Below, one piece after another: positions 43,735 through 52,699 of a DNA stretch of 64,000 nt; position 1 is the first letter of the stretch, and every line of letters begins with the position of its first letter. The stretch is from Halonotius pteroides (GTDB lineage Archaea; Halobacteriota; Halobacteria; Halobacteriales; Haloferacaceae): positions 1 through 64,000 of the forward strand of contig NZ_QMDW01000003.1 of NCBI RefSeq assembly GCF_003605635.1. Direction: 5' to 3'. The translations under genes and the position numbers were made by a program. The notes under the pieces are model-generated. The model was not told the DNA's origin and did not search any database. It saw only the letters and a list, made by a program, of their open reading frames with translations.

Positions 43735-44331
43735 TCATCGTGCCAGCCGTAGCACCGACAGCACCTCAAACGGATACGACTCCTGTGCGATCTCCGTTGT
43801 CTCGAAGCCAGCATTCTCCGCGAGGTCGACGACGGTCTCGTAGCCGGTGAGACTGCTAACCAGGAGATACACCACACCGTCCGCGGTCAACACGCGACCA
43901 ACATCGTCAAGAAATGGTACGATCAGTCGGCGGCCGTCAGCCCCTCCGGACAGGGCGTGTTCCATCCAGTCGTCCCACTCGTTGTCCGGCTCGGTCGGCA
44001 GATACGGCGGATTGAACAGCACCGCCCCGAAGCTCTCGGCGGTAAACGGCGCGACCAGGTCGGCGCGAGCGGTTTCGATCCCCTGCTCGCGGGCCTGCCG
44101 GCAGGCGTGGGGGTTGAGATCGCTGCCGACAACGCGGGCGTCGGACTCGTCTGTGATCTGTTCGGCGACCCATCCCGAGCCGGTGCCGACTTCGAGGACA
44201 CGCTCGGGAGCCGCCATGTCGTCGATGGCTGCTTTCGCCAGCAGTGCGGAGTCCTCTGCAGGCTGGTAGACATGGCCGTCGACGCCGCGTTGCTCGGCGA
44301 GTGACGGGCGGTCGTTGTCGGCGTTACCCAT
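43735..44331 (-). CDS. HemK2/PrmC-type protein methyltransferase
   Basis: A 198-residue SAM-dependent methyltransferase of the archaeal/eukaryal Mtq2 kind that modifies Gln in the release factor GGQ motif. SAM motif VLEVGTGSGWVAEQI (about residues 44-58), GSDLNPHACRQA and the catalytic NPPY (FNPPYLPTEPDNEWDDWMEH) are all present. ATG at 44331 overlaps ksgA by eight bases. It is part of the L21e-rpoF-DUF655-ksgA-hemK2 cluster conserved in haloarchaea. Confidence 0.92.
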   Translation of the reverse strand: MGNADNDRPSLAEQRGVDGHVYQPAEDSALLAKAAIDDMAAPERVLEVGTGSGWVAEQITDESDARVVGSDLNPHACRQAREQGIETARADLVAPFTAESFGAVLFNPPYLPTEPDNEWDDWMEHALSGGADGRRLIVPFLDDVGRVLTADGVVYLLVSSLTGYETVVDLAENAGFETTEIAQESYPFEVLSVLRLAR

Positions 44332-45193
44332 CGTCGGAGTCGGCAAAACCGTGTTCGACTGCGGTTTGTGCGAGCGCGGCGAACTCCGCGGGCGCGACGT
44401 TGCCGGCCCGCCGCCCCAACAGCTCCTCGTCGGCCGCATCGACCACGGCGTCGGCGTCGTCTAACCCGGAGATGTGGGCCGTGTTGCGGATCGCGTTGCG
44501 GATCGTTTTGCGACGCTGTGTGAAGATCGCCTTCACGAACCGGAGGAAGAATTCCTCGTCGGCGACGCTATATTCGGGCTCTTGGGGCGTCAGCCGGACA
44601 AGCGCGCTCTGAACTGCAGGGCGAGGGTCGAAGGCGGTGTTCGGCACCGATTCGACGATCTTGCAGTCGGCGTAGTGGTGGGCACTCACCGAGAGCCGCC
44701 CGTAGTCGTCGTCGCCGACGGCGGCGACCATGCGCTCGGCGAACTCCTGTTGGAACATCAACACCAGCGGAATACCAAGCGGCAACAGCCGAAATGCGAT
44801 CTCGCTGGACGCGCTGTACGGGAGGTTCGATACACAGGCCGTTACATCGGGGAGATCCACATCGAGGGCGTCACCCTCGATGACGGTCAGCCGGCCGTCG
44901 TCGATGGCATCGGCGAACTCCGTGTGGAGATGCGCGGCGAAGGTGGGGTCGCGTTCGATCACGGTCACGCGGTCGGCGACCGCGAGCAGACGATCGGTGA
45001 GAACGCCCGGCCCGCCGCCGATTTCGAGTATGTGGCTGCGGTCAGCGCCGTCGGGCAGATAGCCGGGGATCCGGTCAACAACGCGGTCATCGACGAGAAA
45101 ATGCTGGTCGAAATCCGGGTTGCCGCGGTCGCCGGCCCGCCGGATCAAGGCGTCGGGATCGCGGCCCCCAGCGGGTGGTTCGGAGCGAGTCAT
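44324..45193 (-). CDS. ksgA: 16S rRNA adenine dimethyltransferase KsgA
   Basis: Dimethylates two adjacent adenines near the 3' end of 16S rRNA. The 289 residues show FLVDDRVVDRI, SAM motif ILEIGGGPGVLTDRLL (about residues 51-66), VIERDPTFAAHL and the catalytic NLPYSASSEIAFRLL with N-L-P-Y. The C-terminal helical domain follows. The next gene begins before its stop, so co-translation is likely. Confidence 0.95.
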   Translation of the reverse strand: MTRSEPPAGGRDPDALIRRAGDRGNPDFDQHFLVDDRVVDRIPGYLPDGADRSHILEIGGGPGVLTDRLLAVADRVTVIERDPTFAAHLHTEFADAIDDGRLTVIEGDALDVDLPDVTACVSNLPYSASSEIAFRLLPLGIPLVLMFQQEFAERMVAAVGDDDYGRLSVSAHHYADCKIVESVPNTAFDPRPAVQSALVRLTPQEPEYSVADEEFFLRFVKAIFTQRRKTIRNAIRNTAHISGLDDADAVVDAADEELLGRRAGNVAPAEFAALAQTAVEHGFADSDDG

Positions 45194-45293
45194 ACCACAG
45201 GGTTCGCCGCCGCCGGTCTAAACATCCCGTTTTGTTGTCGCCGCGGGGCACGAAGCCGGGAGCCGCGCCGGCGTCGCTGCTGGAGGGGTATCG

Positions 45294-45890
45294 CTATGAC
45301 TCGTCGTTGCGGACGAAGATCTTGTATTTCAGATCCTCATCGCGGAGCTCATCCATGATCCGCTCGGCGATCACCTCCTTTGGGTTGTGGAGGCCACCAA
45401 CGCGGTCGGCGAGATCCGCGAAGCTCTCGAAGGGCTGGCGTTTTCGCTTGTCGATGATCTTGTTGCGGAGCTTCTTGCCGATTCCGGGCAACAGATTCAG
45501 TTGGTGAAGCCGGAGACTGATCGGCTGGGCGTCGTTGTAGAAGTCGACGAACCGCTGTTCGTCGGCGTCGATGATCGCCTCGATAGCATATTCAAGCTCT
45601 GAGACCCCCGAGTTTGAGAGGTCATCATACTCGATGTCGGCGACGTCCTCGATAACTGCGTCGTTGGCCGCCTCGTCGATAGGGATGCGGTCGACGATGT
45701 TGACGTCGGCATCCTCGATGAGAGTCAACTCCAGCAGATCGAAGCTCTCAGTTTCGAGGGCGTAGGCCAGCGCCGCCTTCTGGTACTGCGGGCGGGTATC
45801 GTCGGGCCGGCCGTGGGGGAGGTAATCGACGATCACGGCCTCGCGGCTCGTAGCCTCGGGCTCGCTAGCATCGTCCTCGGTGTTGGACAT
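45294..45890 (-). CDS. DUF655 nucleic-acid-binding protein
   Basis: A 198-residue archaeal protein with an OB-like N-terminal half (AVIVDYLPHGRPDDTRPQYQ) and a C-terminal helix-hairpin-helix (LNLLPGIGKKLRNKIIDKRK, then FADLADRVGGLHNPKEVI). This is the DUF655 layout. It always sits near rpoF and ksgA in haloarchaea, suggesting a role in RNA metabolism; exact function not established. Confidence 0.92.
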   Translation of the reverse strand: MSNTEDDASEPEATSREAVIVDYLPHGRPDDTRPQYQKAALAYALETESFDLLELTLIEDADVNIVDRIPIDEAANDAVIEDVADIEYDDLSNSGVSELEYAIEAIIDADEQRFVDFYNDAQPISLRLHQLNLLPGIGKKLRNKIIDKRKRQPFESFADLADRVGGLHNPKEVIAERIMDELRDEDLKYKIFVRNDES

Positions 45891-45965
45891 ATCACGTCCT
45901 ATGCAAACGAGCTATTTAAAAAATCGCCTCGAACGGCCGGCCGCGATACCGTCGACGGGTGTGGA

Positions 45966-46322
45966 TTAGACGTATTTGGCGACAACATCGAGGATCTCGT
46001 CGAGTTCCTCGCCGTCGAGGGCAAACCGCTCGTTGGCGTAGATCGCCCGCAGTTCGGTGCGATCCTCGGGCAGCAGGTCGGCGATCCGGTGGGCGATCTC
46101 CTCGGAGACCTTATCGAGTTCAAGCAGATCATCGACGAGGTCGCGAGATTCCTCGGCCTCCAAAACGGCGTGTCGGTTAACATGCTCGATGGCGCGGGCG
46201 AGTTCATACCGCAGGTCGCGATCCTCGTCGCCGGCACGCTCATCTTCGACCTCGTTGAGGAGCGACTTCGCCTCGGAGATGGTGATATACTCCTCGTCGA
46301 GTTTCTCCTTGAAGATCGTCAT
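45966..46322 (-). CDS. rpoF: RNA polymerase subunit F (Rpb4)
   Basis: Forms the stalk of archaeal RNA polymerase with RpoE. The 118-residue helical protein begins [20 protein letters not shown] and has [20 protein letters not shown] and [20 protein letters not shown], typical of the Rpb4/RpoF HRDC-like fold. The start overlaps the L21e stop by four bases. Confidence 0.95.
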   Translation of the reverse strand: MTIFKEKLDEEYITISEAKSLLNEVEDERAGDEDRDLRYELARAIEHVNRHAVLEAEESRDLVDDLLELDKVSEEIAHRIADLLPEDRTELRAIYANERFALDGEELDEILDVVAKYV

Positions 46323-46612
46323 TCCTCTTGGGCGCGCAGGTGGGCCGGGCGGGCGATGATAGTTTTCTCCTTGCCGCCGTCGGTGATCGACACGGTGTAG
46401 GCACTGCCCTGAGTGCCGGTAACCTCGCCGGTGTGGCCGTTAAATCGTGGGTGGAACCGGCCCTCCGGCACGCTTGGATCGAGCGTCAGGTGGACGCTTT
46501 GCCCGACATCGAACTCCTCGATCGCCCGCTGCGGTGGTGAGGTACCGCTTTCGCGGGGTGGATTTGAGAGTTTGCCGCGCGTCGTGTTCAGGGGCCCATT
46601 GGAACTTGGCAT
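46319..46612 (-). CDS. rpl21e: 50S ribosomal protein L21e
   Basis: A 97-residue large-subunit protein: [40 protein letters not shown] then [21 protein letters not shown] at 46612 gives the family N-terminus. It heads the cluster rpl21e-rpoF-DUF655-ksgA-hemK2; TATA-like TTTATA (minus strand, about 46642-46648) lies about 30 nt upstream. Confidence 0.95.
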   Translation of the reverse strand: MPSSNGPLNTTRGKLSNPPRESGTSPPQRAIEEFDVGQSVHLTLDPSVPEGRFHPRFNGHTGEVTGTQGSAYTVSITDGGKEKTIIARPAHLRAQEE

Positions 46613-46711
46613 AGTAGTACCGGCGGTTGTCCGCCTCAGGGTATAAATGGTGCGTTCCGTCGCCCCCACGTGAGGCCGTCACACGGCGTCGCTACGGTGG
46701 TGTTGCGATCC

Positions 46712-47188
46712 CTACCGTCGCAAAAACTCCGAGAGCCGCTTCCGAATCCCGTCTTGCTCGCCAAGTTTGAGATAGAAGGCGTCGCCGTTGTCCTCGTAGT
46801 AGCTGTCGATCCGGCGGTCGATCTCGAAGCCGAGATGCTGATAGAAGCCTAACGCCGACTCGTTGGTCGTGCGGGCGTGACAGGTGATCGTTGTGTGTTC
46901 CTCGGCGACCTCCGCGACCAACCGCTCACCGTACCCTTGTCCACGCGCCTCAGGCGCGACAGCTAAAAAGAGGATGTAGCCGTCGCGCCGCACCGAGCCG
47001 AAGGCAACGAGTGTGTCATCTTCAAAGTACAGCAGGGTCGTCGCCCGGCGGTAGGCGTCGGTGAAAAAGCCACGCCGCTGTTTGAGCACACCCTCCTGGC
47101 GGTGGATGCGCTCTTTGAGCTGCCACGCGAGGTCGACGTGATCGGTCTCACCCGGCCCGTCACGCCGCCGTTCGAGATTGACACTCAC
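46712..47188 (-). CDS. GNAT-family N-acetyltransferase
   Basis: A 158-residue acetyltransferase. The acetyl-CoA site is VAPEARGQGYGERLVAEVAE (V/I-x-x-x-x-R-x-x-G-x-G/A), and ARTTNESALGFYQHLGFEID is the GNAT motif B. GTG at 47188 (MSVNLERRRDGPGETDHVDL) fits haloarchaeal homologues; a longer frame to 47224 is less likely. The target could be a protein N-terminus or a small molecule; not determined. Confidence 0.88.
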   Translation of the reverse strand: MSVNLERRRDGPGETDHVDLAWQLKERIHRQEGVLKQRRGFFTDAYRRATTLLYFEDDTLVAFGSVRRDGYILFLAVAPEARGQGYGERLVAEVAEEHTTITCHARTTNESALGFYQHLGFEIDRRIDSYYEDNGDAFYLKLGEQDGIRKRLSEFLRR

Positions 47189-47361
47189 TACCTGTTGTAT
47201 GCACCACGAGAGTATTAATTCCACCGTCCTGGCAGCCGATGTGGGTGACTCCCAGCCCGGTCTGGACGCCGGGATGCGGCGTGGACTGCGGCGTCACCAA
47301 CGCGGCGATTGCCCGGTGGCGTGGGATCTACATCGGCTCACCACCGACCGGTGGTATTAGT

Positions 47362-48528
47362 ATGTTCACGTCCATACGAGCGGGTATGCACCATCGCTTA
47401 CGTCGCGTGGTTGGACTCCTGACCGCCCTCCTTGCTGCTGCCCACATTCTCGTCGGGTCGGCGGCCGCCCACGTTGAGTACGTCACACCGGGTGGCGAAC
47501 CACAGAATGTCGTCGCCTTCCTGACCGATGCGTTGACAACGCCGTTTATGATCGCGATTCTGCTCGGCGGTTTCCTCGCTATTGTCGTCGGCTTGGTCGT
47601 CTATCTTTACGTTCGGCCGTTCCCGGCTGATATCGCCGCGTTTCGGGCGGTCATGACCGACTACAAGGATCTGTTGCCCTGGCTGTTCCGGCTGAGCATG
47701 GGGATGCCGATGATCGGCGCGGGGTTCGGTGGCTACTTCTTCAGCCCCGCTGTCGAGCTGCCGTATCCGACAGTTCTCCGACTGTTTGGGATCAGCGTCG
47801 GCTTCCTGCTGCTGTTCGGGTTGGCGACACGGGTTGTTGCTGCCGGTACCCTCCTGCTGTATCTGGCTGTGTTGCCATCCGAGCCGGGGCTGCTGTTGGC
47901 GTTTGAGTATGTGCCTGGCCTGCTGGCGATCGCGCTCCTCGGCGGCGGCCGGCCGAGTGCCGATGCGATGATCGCCCGACTGGCCGACGACGACCGCACC
48001 GTCTACTCCGATATCGATCCATTCTACCGCCGTGTTGCGGTGCCGTTCGCCGAGCGGATCGAACCCTATACCGCGATGGTACCGACGCTGCTGCGGGGCG
48101 GGATCGGCGTCGCCTTCATCTATCTCGGCATTACCCAGAAACTGCTGCGCCCCGGCCAGGCGCTGGCCGTCGTTGGTAAATATGACCTTACAGCCGTCGT
48201 CCCCGTCGCTCCCGAGCTTTGGGTGATCGGTGCCGGCCTCACTGAGGCCCTTGTCGGTGTGATGTTCCTCCTTGGAGCGTTCACGCGTGGGTTCTCCTTG
48301 GTCGCCTTCGGGCTGTTCGTGACGACGCTGTTCGGGTTGCCGGACGACCCGGTTGTGGCCCACATCTCGCTGTTCGGACTGGTGTCGGCGCTGTTGATCA
48401 CCGGGGCTGGGCCGTACTCGGTTGACGGGTGGCTCAAATCAAAGTTCGGAGCCGCTGCCGAGATGATCGGCCGCGACGACGACCGACGCGATCCGCCGAC
48501 TGCTGAGGAACCTGTTAGCGACGACTGA
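47362..48528 (+). CDS. DoxX-like multi-pass membrane protein
   Basis: A 388-residue protein with about nine transmembrane helices. The C-terminal part (LLRGGIGVAFIYLGITQKLL, GLTEALVGVMFLLGAFTRGF) has the DoxX/DoxD shape. An earlier helix with GSAAAHVEYVTPGGEPQN suggests a first segment facing outside. DoxX-like proteins are linked to thiosulfate or quinol metabolism in some archaea, but no such genes adjoin. Start ATG at 47362 (or 47383). A 6-bp hairpin CCACCG-AC-CGGTGG (47341-47354) lies eight bases upstream. Confidence 0.8.
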   Translation: MFTSIRAGMHHRLRRVVGLLTALLAAAHILVGSAAAHVEYVTPGGEPQNVVAFLTDALTTPFMIAILLGGFLAIVVGLVVYLYVRPFPADIAAFRAVMTDYKDLLPWLFRLSMGMPMIGAGFGGYFFSPAVELPYPTVLRLFGISVGFLLLFGLATRVVAAGTLLLYLAVLPSEPGLLLAFEYVPGLLAIALLGGGRPSADAMIARLADDDRTVYSDIDPFYRRVAVPFAERIEPYTAMVPTLLRGGIGVAFIYLGITQKLLRPGQALAVVGKYDLTAVVPVAPELWVIGAGLTEALVGVMFLLGAFTRGFSLVAFGLFVTTLFGLPDDPVVAHISLFGLVSALLITGAGPYSVDGWLKSKFGAAAEMIGRDDDRRDPPTAEEPVSDD

Positions 48529-48608
48529 GCGACATACTGCGTCCGTTGTTTGCCGCGAAACGCCCGTAATTGAGACAGCGCGAGTCGGCTGCCCGTGTTC
48601 GAAAACGG

Positions 48609-48911
48609 TTACAACAGTCCAACGACTGCAATCCCACCAACGATAACCAAGGCGAACAGCGCGACGATGAGCCCCCAGAGGATCTTCGCCCCCTTTCGCC
48701 CACCGAGTTCGACGGCAGCAATCCCGAAGATGCCGACGAGAATGACCGTCCAGACTTCTAACGCACTTTGGGTTCTTCCTTCACCCCTGTCAGCCTTGAT
48801 ATAGAAGTATGCCGGCACGAGGAGGCCGACCGGGATAGTTAAGATTCCAACAAGAATCGCGGCAATCCAGACGATGACCGAGTACTGATCGGTGAGGGAA
48901 CCAGTGTCCAT
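48609..48911 (-). CDS. Small three-helix membrane protein
   Basis: A 100-residue protein: MDTGSLTDQYSVIVWIAAIL and two further hydrophobic helices, separated by a charged loop (YIKADRGEGRTQSALEVW) and a basic GGRKGAKILW turn. ATG at 48911 shortens a longer frame to the point where hydrophobic sequence begins. It is convergent with the DoxX gene. Not recognised beyond haloarchaeal small membrane proteins. Confidence 0.6.
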   Translation of the reverse strand: MDTGSLTDQYSVIVWIAAILVGILTIPVGLLVPAYFYIKADRGEGRTQSALEVWTVILVGIFGIAAVELGGRKGAKILWGLIVALFALVIVGGIAVVGLL

Positions 48912-49089
48912 ACGTCCGAACGTGTCTCTGATCGTGAAAAACCCCGTGGTCGATCGTTTGTTCGACACAATTGCTATTGCGTTGTGTGATGGTATCATAT
49001 ATATCTAGACTGCTGCGCCGATACCACCGCTGTTTCTGAACCTGACATGCGGGCTCGGATTTAACATGCCATCCTCGTAACTGTCAGCT

Positions 49090-49416
49090 ATGCCAACCCA
49101 AGCAGCCGGTGACACAACCCTCGCAGCATTGGCGCATGCCTCCGCACTCGTTGCGGCCTTCTTTGGCCCACTGTTGTTCCTCCTCCTTGCTGACGACGAC
49201 GATGAACTCGTCCGAGAAAACGCAAACAATGCCCTGAACTTTCAGATCGTGCTCTTCATTGCGACGGTGATCGCGGCGGTGTTGGTGTTTGCGTTTGTGG
49301 GGATTCTACTGCTCCCGATTCTCGGTGTGATCGATGTCATCTTCGTGATTATCGGGACGGTCAACGCCAACAACGGTGAGATATACGCCTATCCACTGAC
49401 GCCCAATATTATCTGA
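49090..49416 (+). CDS. DUF4870 (Tic20-like) membrane protein
   Basis: A 108-residue protein with three helices and the DUF4870 signature: LAALAHASALVAAFFGPLLF, then RENANNALNFQIVLFIATVI and a C-terminal NANNGEIYAYPL. The N-A-x-x-A-L-N-F-Q segment is diagnostic. Function unknown. Confidence 0.88.
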   Translation: MPTQAAGDTTLAALAHASALVAAFFGPLLFLLLADDDDELVRENANNALNFQIVLFIATVIAAVLVFAFVGILLLPILGVIDVIFVIIGTVNANNGEIYAYPLTPNII

Positions 49417-49486
49417 GTTGTACTCGCCGGTCGCGGGAAAACAGTGTGGCTCGGAACCTGTGTAGACAGCTAAACTGAGGGCTTAA

Positions 49487-49500
49487 ACACCTGCAGGTGT
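49487..49500. promoter_or_regulatory. 14-bp palindrome at the ABC operon start
   Basis: ACACCTGCAGGTGT is a perfect palindrome ending 11 nt before the ATG at 49512. GCTTAAAC (49481-49488), about 25 nt before that ATG, looks like the TATA box. A regulator bound here would block polymerase, so it is a strong operator candidate. Confidence 0.5.
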
Positions 49501-49511
49501 ACGTTGATACA

Positions 49512-50651
49512 ATGAGTGCAGACACCGGCTCAGATGGTACCGCCGCGTCAAGAACGTCTCGCCGTGCAGTGATTACAGCAGCCGGAACCGGTATTGTTGG
49601 ACTTAGCGGGTGTCTCGGTGGAAACACAGACACCACCGCAGGCAATGAAACGGGCGGTACAGCGGGTGAGATGTCGACCGGTGAGACGCTGCGGGTTAGC
49701 ACATGGAGCGGCACAAACGAGGAGGTCTTCCGACAGGAGATCAAGCCGCTCTACGAGGAGCAGACCGGCAACACCCTCGAGGTTATCGGTAACTGGGCGA
49801 ACATCCTCTCGCAGATCCGGGCCGCTCCGGCGGATGATCCGCCCTTTGACCTGACACTGGTCGGCGACAAGGATCACTACTTTGGGGTTCAAGAGGATCT
49901 GTGGGAGCCGTTCGACATCGACACCTTGGAGAATCGGGATCTCATCAAATCGAATCTGCTTAGGGAGGATCCGGTATCTGTCCCGCTCTGTTATGGTGTG
50001 ACCTGCGCCGTATACGATCAAGACGCGGTCGATTTCGAGCTTGGCTCGTGGAATGAGATCGCGTCACAGGCGTCGAATGTCTCACTCCCCGGTTCATTCT
50101 TTACGAATGCGTTACAGATGGCCGCACTGGCCGCCGACGAGATGCCAGCCGACGAGGAACTGTACGATGAGAGCGGTCACGATGTGATCTTCGAGACGCT
50201 ACGTGGTGTCGATACCGCCCAATACTACAGCTCTCCGGGCGATATGTGGCCGGCATTTAGTAACGACCTTGTCGATCTCGGGCAGTATTTCTACGCGTAT
50301 TCAGCGAAAAAGATCGAAACCACAGATACTGAAACCAACTTCGGGATTCACGTTCCGGAACAAACAACCGGATACACTGACGACTATCATATTGTCCGGG
50401 GAACCCAGAACAAAGCGTTGGCAAAGGAGTTCCTTGATTTCATGCTTACCGAGGAGGTACAGACGACCTACGCCCAAAACTTCAATCTTGGAATGGCAAA
50501 TCCGGAAACCAACTACCCGGATGCAACACAAGAAAACGTCCCGCTGTCCGATGACGAACTAGAGAACGTGTCGTTTATTGAGTACGCCGACATTGCGGAG
50601 TACTCCGACAACCTCTCGAATCGGTTTACCGAGATCAAGCAGGGTATATAG
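49512..50651 (+). CDS. ABC importer substrate-binding lipoprotein (PotD/Fe/thiamine type)
   Basis: A 379-residue exported protein. Tat-like signal (RTSRRAVITAAGTGIVGLSG) with the lipobox Cys at about residue 36. The mature protein starts a periplasmic-binding type II fold: ETLRVSTWSGTNEEVFRQEI and later TGYTDDYHIVRGTQNKALAK and AKEFLDFMLTEEVQTTYAQN. Polyamine, thiamine and ferric-type binders share this pattern; ligand cannot be told. First gene of a four-gene operon. Confidence 0.88.
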   Translation: MSADTGSDGTAASRTSRRAVITAAGTGIVGLSGCLGGNTDTTAGNETGGTAGEMSTGETLRVSTWSGTNEEVFRQEIKPLYEEQTGNTLEVIGNWANILSQIRAAPADDPPFDLTLVGDKDHYFGVQEDLWEPFDIDTLENRDLIKSNLLREDPVSVPLCYGVTCAVYDQDAVDFELGSWNEIASQASNVSLPGSFFTNALQMAALAADEMPADEELYDESGHDVIFETLRGVDTAQYYSSPGDMWPAFSNDLVDLGQYFYAYSAKKIETTDTETNFGIHVPEQTTGYTDDYHIVRGTQNKALAKEFLDFMLTEEVQTTYAQNFNLGMANPETNYPDATQENVPLSDDELENVSFIEYADIAEYSDNLSNRFTEIKQGI

Positions 50652-50675
50652 CTAGCCGATTCCTGATACACCACT

Positions 50676-51812
50676 ATGGCTATCCTTGAGGTCGATTCGA
50701 TCACGAACTCCTTCGGTAGCGTGACCGCGGTCGACGACGTTTCGCTGTCGGTCGAAGCCGGTGAGCTGTTTTGCTTGCTTGGGCCGTCAGGGTGTGGTAA
50801 ATCAACCACGTTGCGAACGATCGCCGGATTTGAACAGCCGGATTCGGGACAGATCCGGATCGACGGCACGGATGTCACCCCCACCGAGCCGAACCGGCGA
50901 GACTGCTCGATGGTGTTTCAGGACTGGGCGCTGTTCCCGAACAAGACCGTCCGGGAGAACGTTGCTTTTGGCCTGCGGATGAACGACGTTGCGACAGCCC
51001 AACGCCGACAGCGGGTCGATGAAACATTATCGTTAGTTGAGATGACCGACCACGCCGAGAAGCCACCGGCCGCGCTTTCCGGCGGCCAGAAACAACGGGT
51101 CGCACTAGCGCGCTCGCTGGCGTTTGAGCCAGAGATCCTTCTGTTGGACGAGCCGCTGTCGAATCTGGATCGCAAGCTCAGAGAGGCGATGCAGTTGGAG
51201 ATCAAATCGATCCAGCGTGAGACGGGGATGACGATGGTGTATGTGACCCACGATCAGGACGAGGCCTTCACGTTGGCCGATAGAATCGGCATCATCAACG
51301 AGGGTCATATCGCCCAACAGGGGCCACCAGCTACGGTATACACCGACCCGACCAACCAGTTTGTCGAATCCTTCCTCGGCACGACAAACTTCATCACCTG
51401 CGAGGTCACCGCAACGACCGCGGTGGAGCCAGCAACCCCCGAAGCAACCGACGGCGGCACCGCCGAAATCGAGTTGACAACGCCGTTTGGCGAGCCGTTG
51501 TCGGTTCCAGCTGTTGATCGTCTCTCGCCCGGGGATACGGTGACCGCATCGATCCGACCGGAACGGGTGTCCGTTGTGACAGCCTCCAGCGAGCCGCCGG
51601 CATCGTGGCTGTTTACCGCCACCGGCACCGTCGAACAGCGGTTACACCGCGGATCGCGCATCCGCTATGAGCTGGCTGTCGGCGAGACAACACTTGTCAC
51701 CGAACGGCGGATCGACGAGCGACTTGGCGTCGATATCGGTGACAGCGTTGCTGTCGGCTGTCAGCCCGAGGCGATAACCTACTTCGACGCCGCCGGGAGA
51801 CGCATCCGATGA
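50676..51812 (+). CDS. ABC importer ATPase (PotA type)
   Basis: A 378-residue ATPase. Walker A GPSGCGKSTTLRTIAG (about residue 36), Q-loop, signature ALSGGQKQRVALARSLA, Walker B LLLDEPLSNLD and switch His in YVTHDQDEAFTLADR. The C-terminal TOBE-like domain (about residues 260-378) regulates uptake in this family. Start 24 nt after the binding protein gene. Confidence 0.95.
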   Translation: MAILEVDSITNSFGSVTAVDDVSLSVEAGELFCLLGPSGCGKSTTLRTIAGFEQPDSGQIRIDGTDVTPTEPNRRDCSMVFQDWALFPNKTVRENVAFGLRMNDVATAQRRQRVDETLSLVEMTDHAEKPPAALSGGQKQRVALARSLAFEPEILLLDEPLSNLDRKLREAMQLEIKSIQRETGMTMVYVTHDQDEAFTLADRIGIINEGHIAQQGPPATVYTDPTNQFVESFLGTTNFITCEVTATTAVEPATPEATDGGTAEIELTTPFGEPLSVPAVDRLSPGDTVTASIRPERVSVVTASSEPPASWLFTATGTVEQRLHRGSRIRYELAVGETTLVTERRIDERLGVDIGDSVAVGCQPEAITYFDAAGRRIR

Positions 51813-52699
51813 GTGTCACCGCGGCAGGTCTCCGCGATCGGCTCCAAAACGGTGAGCTTCGCGGACTCCTCGTGGCACCGATCGTATTGTTCGATCTGCT
51901 GGTGTTCGTGGTGCCGTTTGGCTATCTGCTCCGGATCAGTCTGACCGAACGAACCCAGCGCGGGGCGTTTGTCGAGGGCTCGTGGTCGCTAGAAGCCTTC
52001 CAGTATGTGCTGTCAACGCCGACACTGATAGACAGCTTTCTGTTTACGCTCTGGTTTGCGGCCGGCGTCACCGCACTGTCGTTGGGGATCTCGTTGCTGT
52101 ATGCCTACGCCATCTGGCGGGCCGCCGGCGGTCTCCGTGTGGCGCTGTTGGGTGGCGTCTTGGTGTCGATGTTGACGGCGATTGTGGTGAAACTGTTTGC
52201 GGTACAGCAGCTGTTCGCACCGAACGGTGTGATCAATCAGGGTGTACTGGCAACCGGGGTCATACAGGAACCGCTCGCGCTGATCAACAGTGCCGCCGGT
52301 GCTGTCATCGGCCAACTGTATATCGTTGTTCCGTACTCGGTGTTGGCGATCTACTCCGTGCTGTCGAGTGTCGACGAGAGCCTCCTTGATGCCGCCCGTG
52401 ACCTCGGGGCTGGACGACTGCGGGCGGTTGTGGAGGTAATCATTCCGCATACGATCCCGGGGCTCATCGTCGCTGGCGTCATCAGTTTCACCTGGAGCGT
52501 TGGCTCATTTGCGGCCCCACTGCTTGCCGGGTCGAGTGCCGAACGCACGACGGGTATCGCGATCTCCGATCTGCTCCAGCAAAACTTCGATTGGGCGGCC
52601 GCGGCGGCGATGGGATTGCTCGTTGCCACAACGGTGTTTGTGGCGCTTGCGGTGACATACGGGCTCCTCAGCTACACCGGTGGAGGAACCGATGGGTAA
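51809..52699 (+). CDS. ABC importer permease (PotB type)
   Basis: A 296-residue integral membrane permease with about six helices and the EAA loop (LDAARDLGAGRLRAVVEVII) that contacts the ATPase. The initial segment RLQNGELRGLLVAPIVLFDL places the N-terminus in the cytoplasm. Overlaps the ATPase stop by four bases. Confidence 0.93.
   Translation: MSVTAAGLRDRLQNGELRGLLVAPIVLFDLLVFVVPFGYLLRISLTERTQRGAFVEGSWSLEAFQYVLSTPTLIDSFLFTLWFAAGVTALSLGISLLYAYAIWRAAGGLRVALLGGVLVSMLTAIVVKLFAVQQLFAPNGVINQGVLATGVIQEPLALINSAAGAVIGQLYIVVPYSVLAIYSVLSSVDESLLDAARDLGAGRLRAVVEVIIPHTIPGLIVAGVISFTWSVGSFAAPLLAGSSAERTTGIAISDLLQQNFDWAAAAAMGLLVATTVFVALAVTYGLLSYTGGGTDG

Noticed and set aside
47239-47361. N-terminal extension of the DoxX-like protein
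   Set aside because: Pro/Cys/Gly-rich translation with no conserved pattern; the frame is open by chance.
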